From NCBI GenBank assembly GCA_030272155.1, contig CP126197.1:4208001-4272000 (forward strand): a stretch of 64,000 nucleotides of DNA. Reading direction: 5' to 3'. Source of the DNA: Tetradesmus obliquus (lineage: Eukaryota > Chlorophyta > Chlorophyceae > Sphaeropleales > Scenedesmaceae). The notes beneath the pieces were generated by a model that saw nothing but the letters and a program-made list of their open reading frames with translations, had not been told where the DNA came from and did no database searches. Made by a program: the position numbers and the translations under genes. Positions 33,008 through 45,200 of this stretch are shown here, one piece after another. Within the stretch, counting starts at the first letter, position 1. Each line of letters starts with the position of its first letter.

Positions 33008-33209
33008 TGACGTAACATATCAGCGCTTGACAGATCAGCGCTCTGACATGCAAGACAGAACAGCTGTAAGACTGAACTGCTGCTCTAGGGCAAGTGCTGC
33101 CAAGCTGTAACTGCTGTACAACATGCAGTGTACTATGCTCAACTCAGGTACTGCTGACAAGGCACTCTGTGCCCAGAATGAGCTGGTAGCTGCTGGCGGG
33201 ACCGTTGCA
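33008..33209 (-). repeat. Extra 202-bp copy of the LTR start at the outer end
   Basis: Same as 33777-33978 (offset 769). On the element strand it would be the beginning of U3, here placed after the complete LTR and directly next to the host exon. Confidence 0.88.
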
Positions 33210-33211
33210 TA

Positions 33212-33978
33212 GCCGAGGTCGCCACACTTGTGGCCTTCTAGTGTGTTCACGAACAGCCTTACTGCTCCAACACTCTGCGGCTGATCAGGTTTGCAGAGCT
33301 GTGTTTAACTGTACATTACCTTGTCCGCGCGAGATTGCTGTCTGGTGATGCTAACCTGCCGCTAGGATAGCTGCTGCGAGTCTGTTGCTCAGGCCAGTCA
33401 GTTCCCTTTGTGCGGTTACAGGGCTCAATCACTGCTACACACGACACTGTCGTCTTCGTGTCAGACATACAATTCTCGGCGTGCCGAACACAGGCACGCC
33501 ATGCCAGAAATACGCCACTGGCTTCCTCAAACCACAGATCAAAACCACAGGTGACAGAATCGCGAGCCTTCGGCTCGCGCACCTCACTCGCGCACAAACA
33601 TTGCATCAAACAAAGCATGCATAACAGCACTAAACATTGGTGCACTAGTCTACCGAGCTGTCACCAGTCAACGCAGTTGACTGGATCGCCTGAACATAAG
33701 GATGGAAAGTTGAGCACTGCGTGCTCCCCACACAATCTAGAGCTAATCGGACAAGGAGCTAATCGGTTACGTCAGCTGACGTAACATATCAGCGCTTGAC
33801 AGATCAGCGCTCTGACATGCAAGACAGAACAGCTGTAAGACTGAACTGCTGCTCTAGGGCAAGTGCTGCCAAGCTGTAACTGCTGTACAACATGCAGTGT
33901 ACTATGCTCAACTCAGGTACTGCTGACAAGGCACTCTGTGCCCAGAATGAGCTGGTAGCTGCTGGCGGGACCGTTGCA
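33212..33978 (-). repeat. Complete 3' LTR of copy D (767 bp)
   Basis: Element strand: starts TGCAACGG right behind a G6 tract and ends CTCGGC. Inferred U3 is 33978-33483, with a TATA-like GTATTTC (33513-33507), inferred start site 33482, and TGTAA at 33420-33416 ending R. Positions 33212-33775 repeat at 46049-46612. Three perfect 8-bp-stem hairpins lie at 33478-33500, 33561-33579 and 33664-33684. The U3 middle holds the palindrome GTTACGTCAGCTGACGTAAC (33766-33785). Confidence 0.7.
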
Positions 33979-33986
33979 ACCCCCCA
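33979..33986 (-). other. Candidate polypurine tract of copy D
   Basis: Element strand reads TTGTTGGGGGGT immediately before the LTR start TGCAACGG. A purine run directly upstream of the 3' LTR primes plus-strand synthesis in LTR elements. It is short, so this is tentative. Confidence 0.45.
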
Positions 33987-34380
33987 ACAAGCATCACACC
34001 ACAGCGCCATGCAACTAGGTGTGTGGTTGTTCACAAGTCACGCCAGCACTGACTGCAAAGCATCAGGCAGAAATGCATATCCTCAATGCGCACTGCGAGA
34101 ACGCAGGCGCCACACTGACACCAGAATAGTAGCACAGCTGTAGGTGATGCTGACACCACAACTGCACAACTGCTGCACACATGACAAGGCAAATGTGTAA
34201 CCCACTGCGCAAGTACCAAATACTGCAAGCTGCACAGTAGCAAGCCTGAGGGCTACTGGCTGTACTCACGTGAACCACCATCAAACATCGCACAAAGCAA
34301 ACGTCAGGTACTGCATTCACAACTCAGGCACACGCTGGCCGCACTACCTGTATGCAGAGCACCCAGGCGCAATGCTGTCT
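33987..34380 (-). other. 3' untranslated region of copy D
   Basis: Nearly 400 bp between the end of the third ORF and the G-rich tract. No ORF, repeat or match to other parts of the window was seen. Confidence 0.45.
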
Positions 34381-36083
34381 CTAGTTCCCTCCGCTGCATG
34401 CAGGGTACGCTGGCGACTGCATTGGCTGCAGCTGCTGTGCTGCTGCGAGCCTCTCCGCCTGCTCCGTGCTCTCCTTGAGATCAGTTTGCAACTGCTCACA
34501 CCGCCTCTCCAGCTGCGCACATTGCTTCTGCAGCTGGGCAAACTGGACCTGCAGCGCCTTGTACTTCTTGTCTGAAGCCTGCCGCTCCTGCTGGCGCTCC
34601 CGCTGCTCATGAGTCAGCAGCCCCTGCAACCAGGTGACCAGGTCACCCTGCCACTGCTGCTGCTGCTGCCTATGCGCTGCCGAGCAAAGCCACGTGGCAT
34701 GGGCATCTGCGGCTGCTGCGGAGTGTACGGTGGCTGGCCATAGGACGGCCCTGCTGACTGCAGCTGCTGCTGTGCTCCATACGGCTGCCAGCCGTAGGCC
34801 TGCTCTGCACTTTGCTCGTGCATGTGGGGCTGCCATTCTGACTGCATGCTGCCTGCTCTTGATGGTGCTGCCACTCCCGCCGCTGAACGCTTGGCAGGAG
34901 GTGTCTCTGCTGCCGGCTCGCTGCGTCTCTTGTGGCCCACATCTGCTGCTGCATGCTGCTGCTGCCTGGGCGGGTCCGGCCGCTGCCGCTGTGAGCGCTG
35001 GTTGCCCTGCGATCTGTTGTACTGCACGACTGCTCCGCTGCTCTGCTGCCCAGCTGGGCTGCTGCTGCGCTGCCCAGCTATTTTGCTGTGCTTCAGACAG
35101 CCGATCACGCCCCATGGCGTGAGGATCATCTTCTGCGCCAGCTGGTCACTGCGCAACTTGTAGCGAAGCCCGGTGTCGGTCTTCTCGGTGAGGAGCGGGC
35201 ACTCCGTGACAGGGTGGCCACAGGCACCGTGCCAGAGGCAGCAGTAAACTTCTGCGCTGCTGCGGTCATTACTGAGCAGACGCCCTGCTGCAGACTTCTT
35301 CACACCCTGCAGCACCTCGCCTACCAATCTGCTGCCCTGGTAGTTACGCTTGTACACACGGTTGTGGAAGAAGCTGAGCACATCCTGCGCCTCACGCAGC
35401 AGCTGCTGGTAGTCCAGGCTGCTGGCCTGCAGCTCCCTTTTCGCAATACCATCTCTGAGTCTGCGCGGTATACTTTCCAGACTGTTCAGCAGGGCCTGCG
35501 CGCCTCTGCTGGGTTTCTCTGCCTTGAACAGGCCAGCTGCATCTTCAAACTGCGGGCTCTCATCGTAGCTGAACGTGACCAGCTGGCCTGGCCCCAGGCG
35601 GAGCACACAGCTGGCCGCTGCTGCACCTGCAGCTGCCGCACTGTGTGGGTGGCTGCTCCCGTCTGGTCTAGCAGCCGGCTGCATGCGCTGCTGCTGCCTG
35701 CTGCTGGCTGCAGCTATGCCAGCTGGCTCTGCTGCAGCCTTGGGTGTTGGCTGCCTGCCCTTGCTGACTGCTGTGTTGCCGCCGGGTGGCGCTGCTGCAG
35801 CTTTGGCTGAGGGCTGCTGGCCCTTGCGGGCCGCAGCAGCAGGCTGCTCCTCCTGCATGCCGCGCGCAGGCTGCTTGCTCGCTGCAGCGGCAGCAGCCAG
35901 TGCGGGCTGCCGCGAGCTGTGCTGCGGCTCGTCATCGGCTGCTGTAGCAGCAGGTTGCTTCTCCTGCTGGCTGCCGCATTCGGCTTGTTCTTGCTGTTCT
36001 GCATCGTCATCGGAGCCATATGACAACTCCTCATCATCATTCTGGGTTGCTGCATTTGCCTGGTTGCTGTTCTCATCGGGCAT
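34381..36083 (-). CDS. Third ORF of copy D: acidic/Ala-Gln-rich protein with zinc knuckle and C-terminal coiled coil (-1 frame change)
   Basis: Starts MPDENSNQANAATQNDDEE at 36083, 169 bp after the gag-pol stop. The N-terminal 200 residues are acidic, then Ala/Gln/Pro-rich. A conserved-looking middle follows (VTFSYDESPQFEDAAGLF onward) with a Cys/His cluster (CLWHGACGHPVTEC) like the gag knuckles of these elements. The frame closes at 34614 just after a CAG run near 34655-34675. In the -1 frame the reading continues as WQGDLVTWLQGLLTHEQRER and a heptad-rich coiled coil (QLQKQCAQLERRCEQL) to a stop at 34381. The heptads strongly suggest coding, so the frame change is a slip mutation in the repeat, programmed -1 shifting, or a sequence error. 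Position after pol is where env-like genes sit, but no signal peptide or membrane anchor is seen. Confidence 0.6.
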
Positions 36084-36252
36084 GGCTCCTGCAGAAGCGG
36101 CAACAGCAGGGCAGGACAGACAACGCGTAATGAGCGTGCGTTGCTGCTTTATTTGCGAAGGAAGGGTTGGCGCTAGGAACTGCAGCTGCTGCTGATGTGC
36201 AGCTGCTGGCTGGCCACTCGGGTATGACCCCCCAGCCTGCGCGTTGCCTCCT

Positions 36253-39200
36253 TCATGCCGCTGCTGCGCGCCTGGAGAAGGCGGCGTCGTTGGGTATGGT
36301 GGTGCCTGCAGGCAGGACGGTGCCAACGGGCTGTAAGTGCTTCTTGACTTCAGCCGTTGTGTAAGCGCAGACATCACCGTCTTCGAAATGCACATCAAAG
36401 TACGCTGGGCGACGCAGTTCACCCATGAAGTGCACTCTGCCCCAGAACGGCCTTGGCTTGCCGCTGGCAGGGTCAGTGAAATTCTGCTTGATGAGCCTGC
36501 CGTGCAGCTGCTTGGCTGCATCATCCCTCTGCCTCATGGCTTTGTCAGGATAGAGGTTTGCTGGTGCATCCACTGCCTCACGCGCCTGGCGCTGTGCTAT
36601 GGCAGCCTGCATCTGCGCATCTGTGATGCCATCTGCAACGCACCTGGGGCACAGCCAGTCACCCGCTGGCACTGCGCTCAGGGGTGGCTCGAGGCATTTG
36701 ATGTGCCAACCTGCGTCACAGTAATCGCACAGCAGTATGGGGTCTTGCTGAGTGGATTTGGGTGAAGCACATGACTCACAGACTATCTCTCCAGGCTTGC
36801 TCGCCAAGCTGGTGTCGATGGTGGTGTTGATGCCAGGCATGTGGCAAGGTGCGCACTGTGACATGTGCTTGTCAATCTTCCGGCCGCATCGACCTTGCAG
36901 GATGAGACGACCTGACGGCCTGACCTCCACAACCTTGAGGATTGCTGGCTTGGCGCGCGGCTGCAGAGCACTGTACACGTTCGCATACGCTGTGTACACC
37001 AAGTCACCTACCTCAAACTTGTGGTGCTTGGGGCTGTAGGTGCCAGACCTGATCTGCGCGTAGCGCTGTGTGTCACGGTGCTGGGCAATCTGCAGGTTGC
37101 TCATTGCCTCAGGACAGATGCGCTTGACCAGCTCCCTGCGCTGCATCAGAGATTTGGCAGCAGCAGATGGAGAGTCTAAGTCAAGTGGCTCTTGCATGCG
37201 CTCCATCACTGCTGGAGGGATGACAGGTGCATGAGCGAAGAGCATCTCATATGGGCTGAACCCTGTGCTGCGCTGTGGGCTACAGTTGTACCCTAGCAGC
37301 AGCCAGGGCACTTCCATGTCCCAGTCGCGCACGTTCTGCTTCTGCAAGCATGTCTTCTCAAGTGCACGCTTCACAATGTGCACGGCCTTTTCTGCTGCGC
37401 CGTTAGCTGCAGGATGATTAGCGGAAGTGGCCCTGCTGTCGATCTTAGCTTCGAACAGCAGCTGCTCAAAAGCACCGGCCCACTCACCGCCTCTGTCGTG
37501 GCAGCACTCGGCCATTGCGCCGTACTTGCTGAGCACGTTGTGCAGGAAGGCGTAGCTGGTGCACTCAGGGGTTTTCTCTGCAATCGGCACGGCAACAATG
37601 TGCTTAGTGAAGTGCTCGACAGCAATGAAGAGGTACTTGTGGCCCCTAGGAGTTGCAGGGAAAGGTCCTGCAAGGTCAACCCCCCAGCGGTACATCAGCC
37701 CCTTAATGGGCAGCGGCTGCAGCTCCGCAGGCTTTGCGTTGAATGATGCATCGACTCTGCTGCACTCTTTGCACGCACTCACCGCTGCCGCAACGTCGGC
37801 CTGTAGCCCGTGCCACCACCAGGTGTGCAGCAGCATGGCTGTGGTGCGGCGGATGCCGAAGTGCCCGGTGCGGTCGTGGCACTGCTTTATGAGTCCCAGC
37901 CTGGTTGCAGGTGGCGGAACCTCACGCAGGGTGCCGTCAGGCATGCGGCGCCACACCTTGCCTTGCTTCCAGGTGTAGTACTGCAGGCGTTTGTTCACTC
38001 GGCTTTTCTCTGCTGCCGGCGTGCCTTCTGGGAGTGTGCCATTCTGCAGCAGGTGCAGTGTGGGTGCATCATTCCAGATGTCAGTGCAGTTTGCATCAGG
38101 CTTTTGCAAGGCTTCCTGCGCTGCTGCCGCTACATACAGCGCGCACGCTGCTGAATATGACAGGTGATCTGGCTCTGGGTGTGGTGCTGACTGCGCGGGC
38201 TGCAGCGCCAGTGCTGGGGTGCATGCGCGTGGGCTTGATGTACGCCACCATGCCTGCGTAATCGCGTAAAGGCACTGCATGCAGTGGCTGTCCATGCAGT
38301 CACCCAGTGCTGCGCGGCGCTGTGTCTCAGTCACGCCAGGGGCTGCAGTGCTGCCCACTGCGTAGCCCATTGCATATTCACGCTCGTCGGCTGTGGGCTG
38401 GTCGTGTTCACCTGTAGCAGTTATGACGCTGCCAGGCTGCCCAGGCCGGAAAGCGTAGGAGTCGTTGTGCGCCATGAAGGTTGGCCATGCCTTCATGGGC
38501 TCTCCTGGCACGTTGCAGCAGTACCTCGGAGGTTTATCTGCTGCCTTGACAGGCTGTGGACGTCTGCCTGGGCCCAAGGCCAGGCTCACTGTGCGGTTGG
38601 GAGGCCGCTTCACCTGTGCAGCAGCAGTGGAAAGCTGTGCAGGTGAGCAGAGGTTTGTCCAGAAGTTTCGGACTCTGTGTGCCAGGCTACCAAACTGCGC
38701 GGCATCTAGCGTCGTTGGTTGGCCTATCATAGCGCAGATGCGCTCGAAATCCCTGCATGCGATTGCAGGGCTTGGGTGGTACTGCATGGCTACGTTTTCT
38801 ATCACGTAGGCTGGTGGCAGCTCGGGCTGCAGCTGCTGTAGGGTGCCGACGACGCGCACTAGCTCTGACAGCAGCCCTGAGCGTTCACCTTGCAGCCCTG
38901 CGCCTGTACCTGCTCTGGACAGGTCTTGGCATGGCCAGCCTGCTACCACCAACCACGGGTGCTTGGGGTTCGTGGCGCCTGCTGCAATCAGGTGGCTGGT
39001 CTTCAGCTCCTTGATGTCTTGAGGCAGTGAGAATGCCTGACGCACTGCGTCAGCAGCAAGCAGCAGCGGGTACTGAGCCATCAGCTGCTGCATGCGGTGT
39101 GCTGCAATTGCGCGGGCTGTAGCGTTGGTGTCCAGGTAATTGTACTGCTTGACAGCCGTTCCGTTACGCAGAGCCATCTCTAGGCCTGCGCACAACCCCC

Positions 39201-42200
39201 CGAACGGCTCAAGCAGGACTATGCCGCCGGTTGCTGCGGTAAAGAAAGATGCCGTGACTGTAGCAGTGCGCAGCTGTGTAGTGTGCTTGATGCCAAATGC
39301 GTCCGGCTGCCCCACGTGCTCACCTGGCAGCGGCGCAGGCTGGTCGCTTGTGGCAGCGTTGGAGGTCGCTGCTGTCACCCAGCGCTGCGCTGCCTGATGC
39401 AGGCGCTCAGGCCGACAGATTGCTGGCTGGCTGACCTCGGGCGGCAAGTCCTGCACGTCAGTGAACGCGCCGTTGTTGCCTGCAAGCAGCGCGGCAGGCG
39501 TAGGCGCATAAGCATCCATGAAGTCGGCTGCGCTCTCCATGCAGAAACCCAGCAGCTGCTCCTGCATCTGCGAGGGCGTTGCCGCTGCCGTGGTGGTATA
39601 CTGCAGCAGCGCTGCTAAGACAGGGTGCCGCTGAGTCGGCATGTGGGCTGTGGCCTTAAGCTGTGACAGCAGCTCAGGTGTGTAGGCTGTGGTGTCAGGA
39701 GTGAGATCATGCTGCAGGACAGGAGGCAGCAGCTCACACCTCGGCTCACCAGTCTTATCGATGCGCGCCCCTGAGGGATCAGTTATGCTGGGCAGCGGGT
39801 GTCGGCTGGGCATGTCTGCTGGGTTGGTGGCACCTGGCCTGTGCACCAGAGAGAAGGTGTGCTCCTGCAGGGCAAGCACCCAGCGCGCCATTTGAGAAGT
39901 GGGCTCTTTTTGAGTGAGCATCCACAGCAGAGCGCGGTGGTCTGTGTGCAGGTGAAAATGCACCCCCCAGAGGTAAGCTCGCATCATCTTCACGCCGTAT
40001 ACTGCTGCCAAAGCCTCTCCTTTCCAGACCTCATAGCGCTTTTCATGCTCGTTAAGAGAGCGGCTCACCGCACACACCATGAACTCGTTGCCGTCTTCGT
40101 CGCGCTGGTTCAGCACGGCAGCGATGCCCTTGGCGGAGTAGTCTGTGTACAGGTGGAAGGGCAGGTCTGGTTGGGGGTGCCGCAGGGCAAGTCCGGGAGT
40201 GGTGAGCGCCTGCTTCAGCTCTGTGTAAGCAGCATCACACTCTGGAGTCCACACAAAGCGTGCATTTTTGCGCAGCAGCGCGTTGAGCGGGCTGGCAATG
40301 CAGCTGTAGCGGGGCACATAGCACCTGTAGAACCCCAGCATACCAAGGTAGCTGCGCACCTGGTCAGCACTGGTTGGTGTCGGCAGCGCCTGCATGGCTG
40401 CCACCTTGGCCTGGTCGGGCTGAATGCCATCTGCAGACACAACGTGCCCGAGGAAAGGCATTGAGTCACTGCAGAGGATGGTCTTGCTGGGGTGGGCCTT
40501 CAAGCCCACTGCGTGCATATGGCTGAGCAGGATGCGCAAGCACTGCAGGTGTTCCTCAAAAGTGGTGCTGAAGATGCACACGTCGTCAACAAACACCACT
40601 GCACAGTGCGAGAGCCCTGCCTTCTGCAGCTCATACTCCATGACGCGCTGAAAGATGGCGGTAGCGTTAACATGCCCGAAGGGCAAACGCGTGAAGCGGT
40701 AGAGTTTCTTACCCCACCAGAACGCCGTGTACTGCTTGGACTCTTCAGACAGCGGTATGTTGAAGAAACCGCTGCGGCAGTCAATTTTGGATCGCCAGGT
40801 GGCACCCTGCATGCGGCGAAACAGATCCTCAGGCAAAGGGACTTTATAGTAGTCCACCACGCTGTTGTTGTTGATGCCTCTCAGGTCAACACAGAAGCGC
40901 TTGTCGCTCCATATGCCGTCTGGGGCACGTTTAGCAGGCATGGTGACTGCACTGGCATAGCGTGCATCAAGCGTACTGGCTTTTTCGATGATGCCTGCAT
41001 CATGCATCTCGCCCACTTTCTCATCGCCTATCTGTTTCTCAAGCGGGCTGAAGTTGCGATCGCCCGACCAGATGCGTTTGTCGTTTTTCATGCGCAGTTC
41101 AGCAGGCCCTAGGTCACCGCTGTAACCCACAAGGTCCTTCATGCTGTATGCAAAAGCACCCTTCTGTTCAAGCAGCATTTCGCGTAGCTGCTGCTTCTGC
41201 TCGGGTGTCATGTCTGGGTGGCCACCGTAGATCCATTTGTGCTTCGGATCTGTCTCCCACCTGCTGCTGAGGTCGCCCAGCTCCTGCTCACCTTCTGGTG
41301 TGTATGCATCCATGAATGAGGGGCTGGTCTGGACAGGCGATGGTGGCGGTTCCATGTGCCCGCCAGCAGCAGCGTAGGGCGCCTGTTCCAGCTGGCTGGT
41401 GACTGACCAAGCCAGCACGTCACCTGTGTTGAATGGCGGCCGAGTGAGGTACGGGTTCAGCGTGGTGCTCAGCTGTGTGTACCCCATGGCCCTGGAGTGA
41501 GTGTGCAGCTGCATCGCTGAGGTGCTGGTAACACAGAATACTGCCACGAGCAGCGCCAGGAACGTCAGCTGGACAGGCAGGGCAGTGAGTGCATATCGCA
41601 GCGAGAAGATTGAGCGCCGATGCACCTGGACTGCCTTAGGCTTGCTGTATTCTGAGCCCACCTCGTTGCAGACCATGCGCAGCTTGATCTCCTGGGTGCG
41701 CCTCCAGAAGTTGAACTGCGGCTTGCGTAGCCAGAAGTTGATGTGCCAGAAGCGCAGCCCTCGCTTGCGGTCTGTGTCGTCGCCGGGGTCTGCTGAGGAG
41801 CGGTGGTGGCGCCCCAGGCGGTAGTACACCTTGCCGTCTGTCTTGTATGGCGGCTCCTGCAGCAGCAGGTCACACAGGCCGGTCAGGAACTTGGCCGTGA
41901 GTGTGCGTGTTGTGCTGCTCATGCAAGAGAGCAACATGAGCGGCAGCAGAGACAGCAGCCATGTCAGCGCGCGCACAGTCCACCTGCATGCGGCATAGAT
42001 GGGTGGCATGTTGTCGCACTGTTGCGGCGGCGTTCCTGCTGCCTTGCTAGGCTGCTGTAGGTCAGCAGAGTTGGTGACCGATGTTGCCGGCTGCGGCTGT
42101 GCTGTGGAGTCTTCGCCAGCACGGCTGGCATCACCAGCAGCATTGTCAGCTGCCTTAGACGCAGCTGCTGCACTCACCGGTGCGGCCAGCATCTCTGTTG

Positions 42201-45200
42201 CCTCCCAGCTTGCCTTCTGTGGCGGCGCCATGCTGCGCCATTCATCTGCGGCTGGCTGCATCCGGCAGAAGTGCAGCTCTTGCGCAGCACTGCAGCTGCT
42301 GCTGCCGGTGCCTTGGACAGCAGTGTCCCCCTCATCTGTACCCTGCCCAGTGCTGTGGCTGGCAGGCGCTGCGCCTGCAATGACGCCGCAGGCAGGCAGG
42401 GGCAGATCGCTGGGTACAGCGCCGAGTGATGCAGCACTGTGCTGCTGCTCACGGCCACTGAGCTTAACCGGCATGGCAGCCAGCGTCCAGTCACCCTGCT
42501 TCAGGCGTGGCATGTAGAAGAATGTCTGCAGCAGCGGTAGCACGAACCCTGACAGCTGGTCCAGGCAGCTCCTGCCCAGCACGCATGTGTACACGCTCTC
42601 TACCGCAGGATTGTCAACCACCAGGAGGCCCCCAGGCAGGGCTACCTCCGCCTCCTCTGATGTGCTGTGACCAAACACCACACTCACCGGTTCGGTGTGG
42701 CCGATGATGCGCTTGGTGCCTGCGCCCTCGATGTTGATCACCTTGGGCTCCTCTCCCTCCTTGAAGGCGTAAATGTGGTAGCCCAGTCGCTCTGCCTGGC
42801 CCTTCGTGATCAGGTTGGGCACGCAACCTGTATCAGTGACAGGTTTGTCAGGCATGAAGGTGCCTCGCTTGGTTCTGAGCATTGGGCAGCGTGCAGGGTC
42901 ACCAGGTATGAATCTGTGCATGGTTGGGCACGACAGGCTCTGCGCATAGCTGGCCATCAGCTGCTCCCGGCTACTGCCTGGGCAAGCTAACTCTGCTAGC
43001 CAGTCTATTGCCTGGTGCTTTATGTCTCTCTCGGTCCAGACTGCTGCTGCTGGCTCGTCTGTGTCGTCTGCGTCAAACCATGCTGGCAGCACGGTGCTGC
43101 TGCTGTAGCGGCTGCTGCTTGCAGGAAATGGTGCTGCTGCGGCGCTGCTGCTCACAGCATCACTGTCGTTGCTGCAATCGCCATACAGGCTGCGGCCGTT
43201 CAAGGCCCACCTGTCAGGCTCTTTGTAGTGAGGCAGCACTGCCCCCGCTAGCAGCCCGGGTTTGATGCCCAGCGCGCGCAGCAGCGTGGTCTTGCCATGA
43301 CCCGTGGGCAGGCTCAGGTTGATCTGCACATCCAGGTCGTCAGCAGTGAGGGTCGCGAGCGGCTCAGCCTGCTCTGCAGCATGGTCCACACCGCCAGGAG
43401 TCACAGGGCTTGCGGCTTGTCCGCATGTGCTGCGTGTGCGTGGCGGAGCGGTGGCAGGCGGCACAAAGCTCAGTGGTTGCTGGCTGCTGCGCGCAGCGCG
43501 TGTCTCTGCTGCTGCAGCTGTCATGGCGCAGCTGCTGCTGCTGCTGCTGCTGCTGAACATGCAGGATCCTGCAAACTGGAAGTCATCCACACTGCATGTG
43601 TCTGCCTCCACCTGCTGCTCCTGCTGCTGCCGCTGCGGCACTTGCTGCTGCTGCGCAGCCGCTGTAATCTGCGCTGCTACTGCAGCAAAAGCAGCTGGGT
43701 CAGCCAGCAGCGCTGCTGCTATCTCTCCAGCTGCAGGGCGCTGCTGCCCCTGCTGCCGGCCACGCTCACCTTGCTGCTTGGGCCGAACCCCCAGCTCGTT
43801 GCAGCGGCGGCGGTACAGCTGCATGAGCTCTGGTGGGGCGCTGCGCTTTGGGTACCAGCGGTCAGGCGCACGGTTGGGCTGGTCGTAGTAGCAGACGTTG
43901 CCTGCGTGGCCCTCCTCAAAGTTGCAGATCTTGCAGGGGCGGTCTCTGTGCTGCTGCCCACGCTCCTGCTGCTGCTGGTGCTGCGGCCGCTGGCCGCGAG
44001 GGTTGTCGTTGTGGCGGCCTGGACCGTTGTTGCTGCTGCTTGGCTGGCCCTGCGCAAGGGATGCAAGAGCAGCAGCCAGCAGCTCAACGGCAGAGGAAGA
44101 GCCACCTGCAGATGCGGCACCCTCTAGGTATGCAGCACCAGCTGGCAGCAGCGACTGCTTCTGCTGCCTGCACTCGCCGTTTGTGTGCCCTTTGTGCCCG
44201 GGTACTACACATGGCGCATTCTTGTGGTTTCTCGGCAGCTCTTGCTGTAGCTGCTCAATCCACTTGACCTTGTCGCGGTCAGACAGCTGCTTCAGGTCTG
44301 CTGGCAGCTGCTTACCTGGCTTTTTGCCGCCCATGCGGTCAGCCACCTCTGACTGCACTTGCATCTGCAGCTCGCGCTGCTGCATGGACAAGTAGGCGCG
44401 CACTTCACATTGCACCAGCTGCAGGTTCTGCTGAGATACAGGGGTGCGTGCGATGACTGACTTGACGTAGTCTGCACACTGCCGGTCGGCAAGGCCCTGC
44501 ACAAAGCGCAGCGCAAGCATGTCAGCGCTGATGCTCTTCTTCCCTCGCAGTGTCTGGCTACGCATGAGCAGCTCGCTGGCAAACTCGTCTGGTGTGAGGC
44601 TGCCCTGCTGCAGCGTGTAGAACTCCTGCTCCTGCTGCACTGTAGCTGTGCCAAATGCAAGCTCGAACAGCAGCAGTCCACGACTGATCACATACGAGCC
44701 TGGTGTGAAGTCCTGGCCGATGCTGTCTGTGTAGAACACCCACTGCTCCTGGCCCAGAGCTGCTGCTGTGGCTGAGCTGCCAGCAGCGGGTGTTGCTGCT
44801 GCTGCTGCTCCCGCTGCTGCAGCAGCAGGTTGCTTGTCTGCACTCACCGCAGTGGGGTTAGCTGGCGATGTGGCCGCAGCTGGCTTGAACAGCAAGCCTT
44901 TCTGCTCCGCCAGCTCACACACCTCCTTGAAGGTGTCCTGGAAGCGCTGCCGGGCGTAGGCCTCGTGCTCAGCCACGTTCAGGTTCTCGCGCAGCGCGAG
45001 CTGGCGCTCCTCCTCGGTGAGTGGCCAGTCCACGAACTTGCGGTCGTTCATGGCGAGCATGGCAGCACGGCTCTCAGCCTTGATGATGGCCTCCAACACC
45101 TGGGCAGCAAGTGAGGAGGGCGGCAGGGTGCTCAGCATGCTTCTCAGCACCATGTTGGGTGCTAGGTCGCACTTGCTGCGGTAGCTGGCATGCAGTTCCA

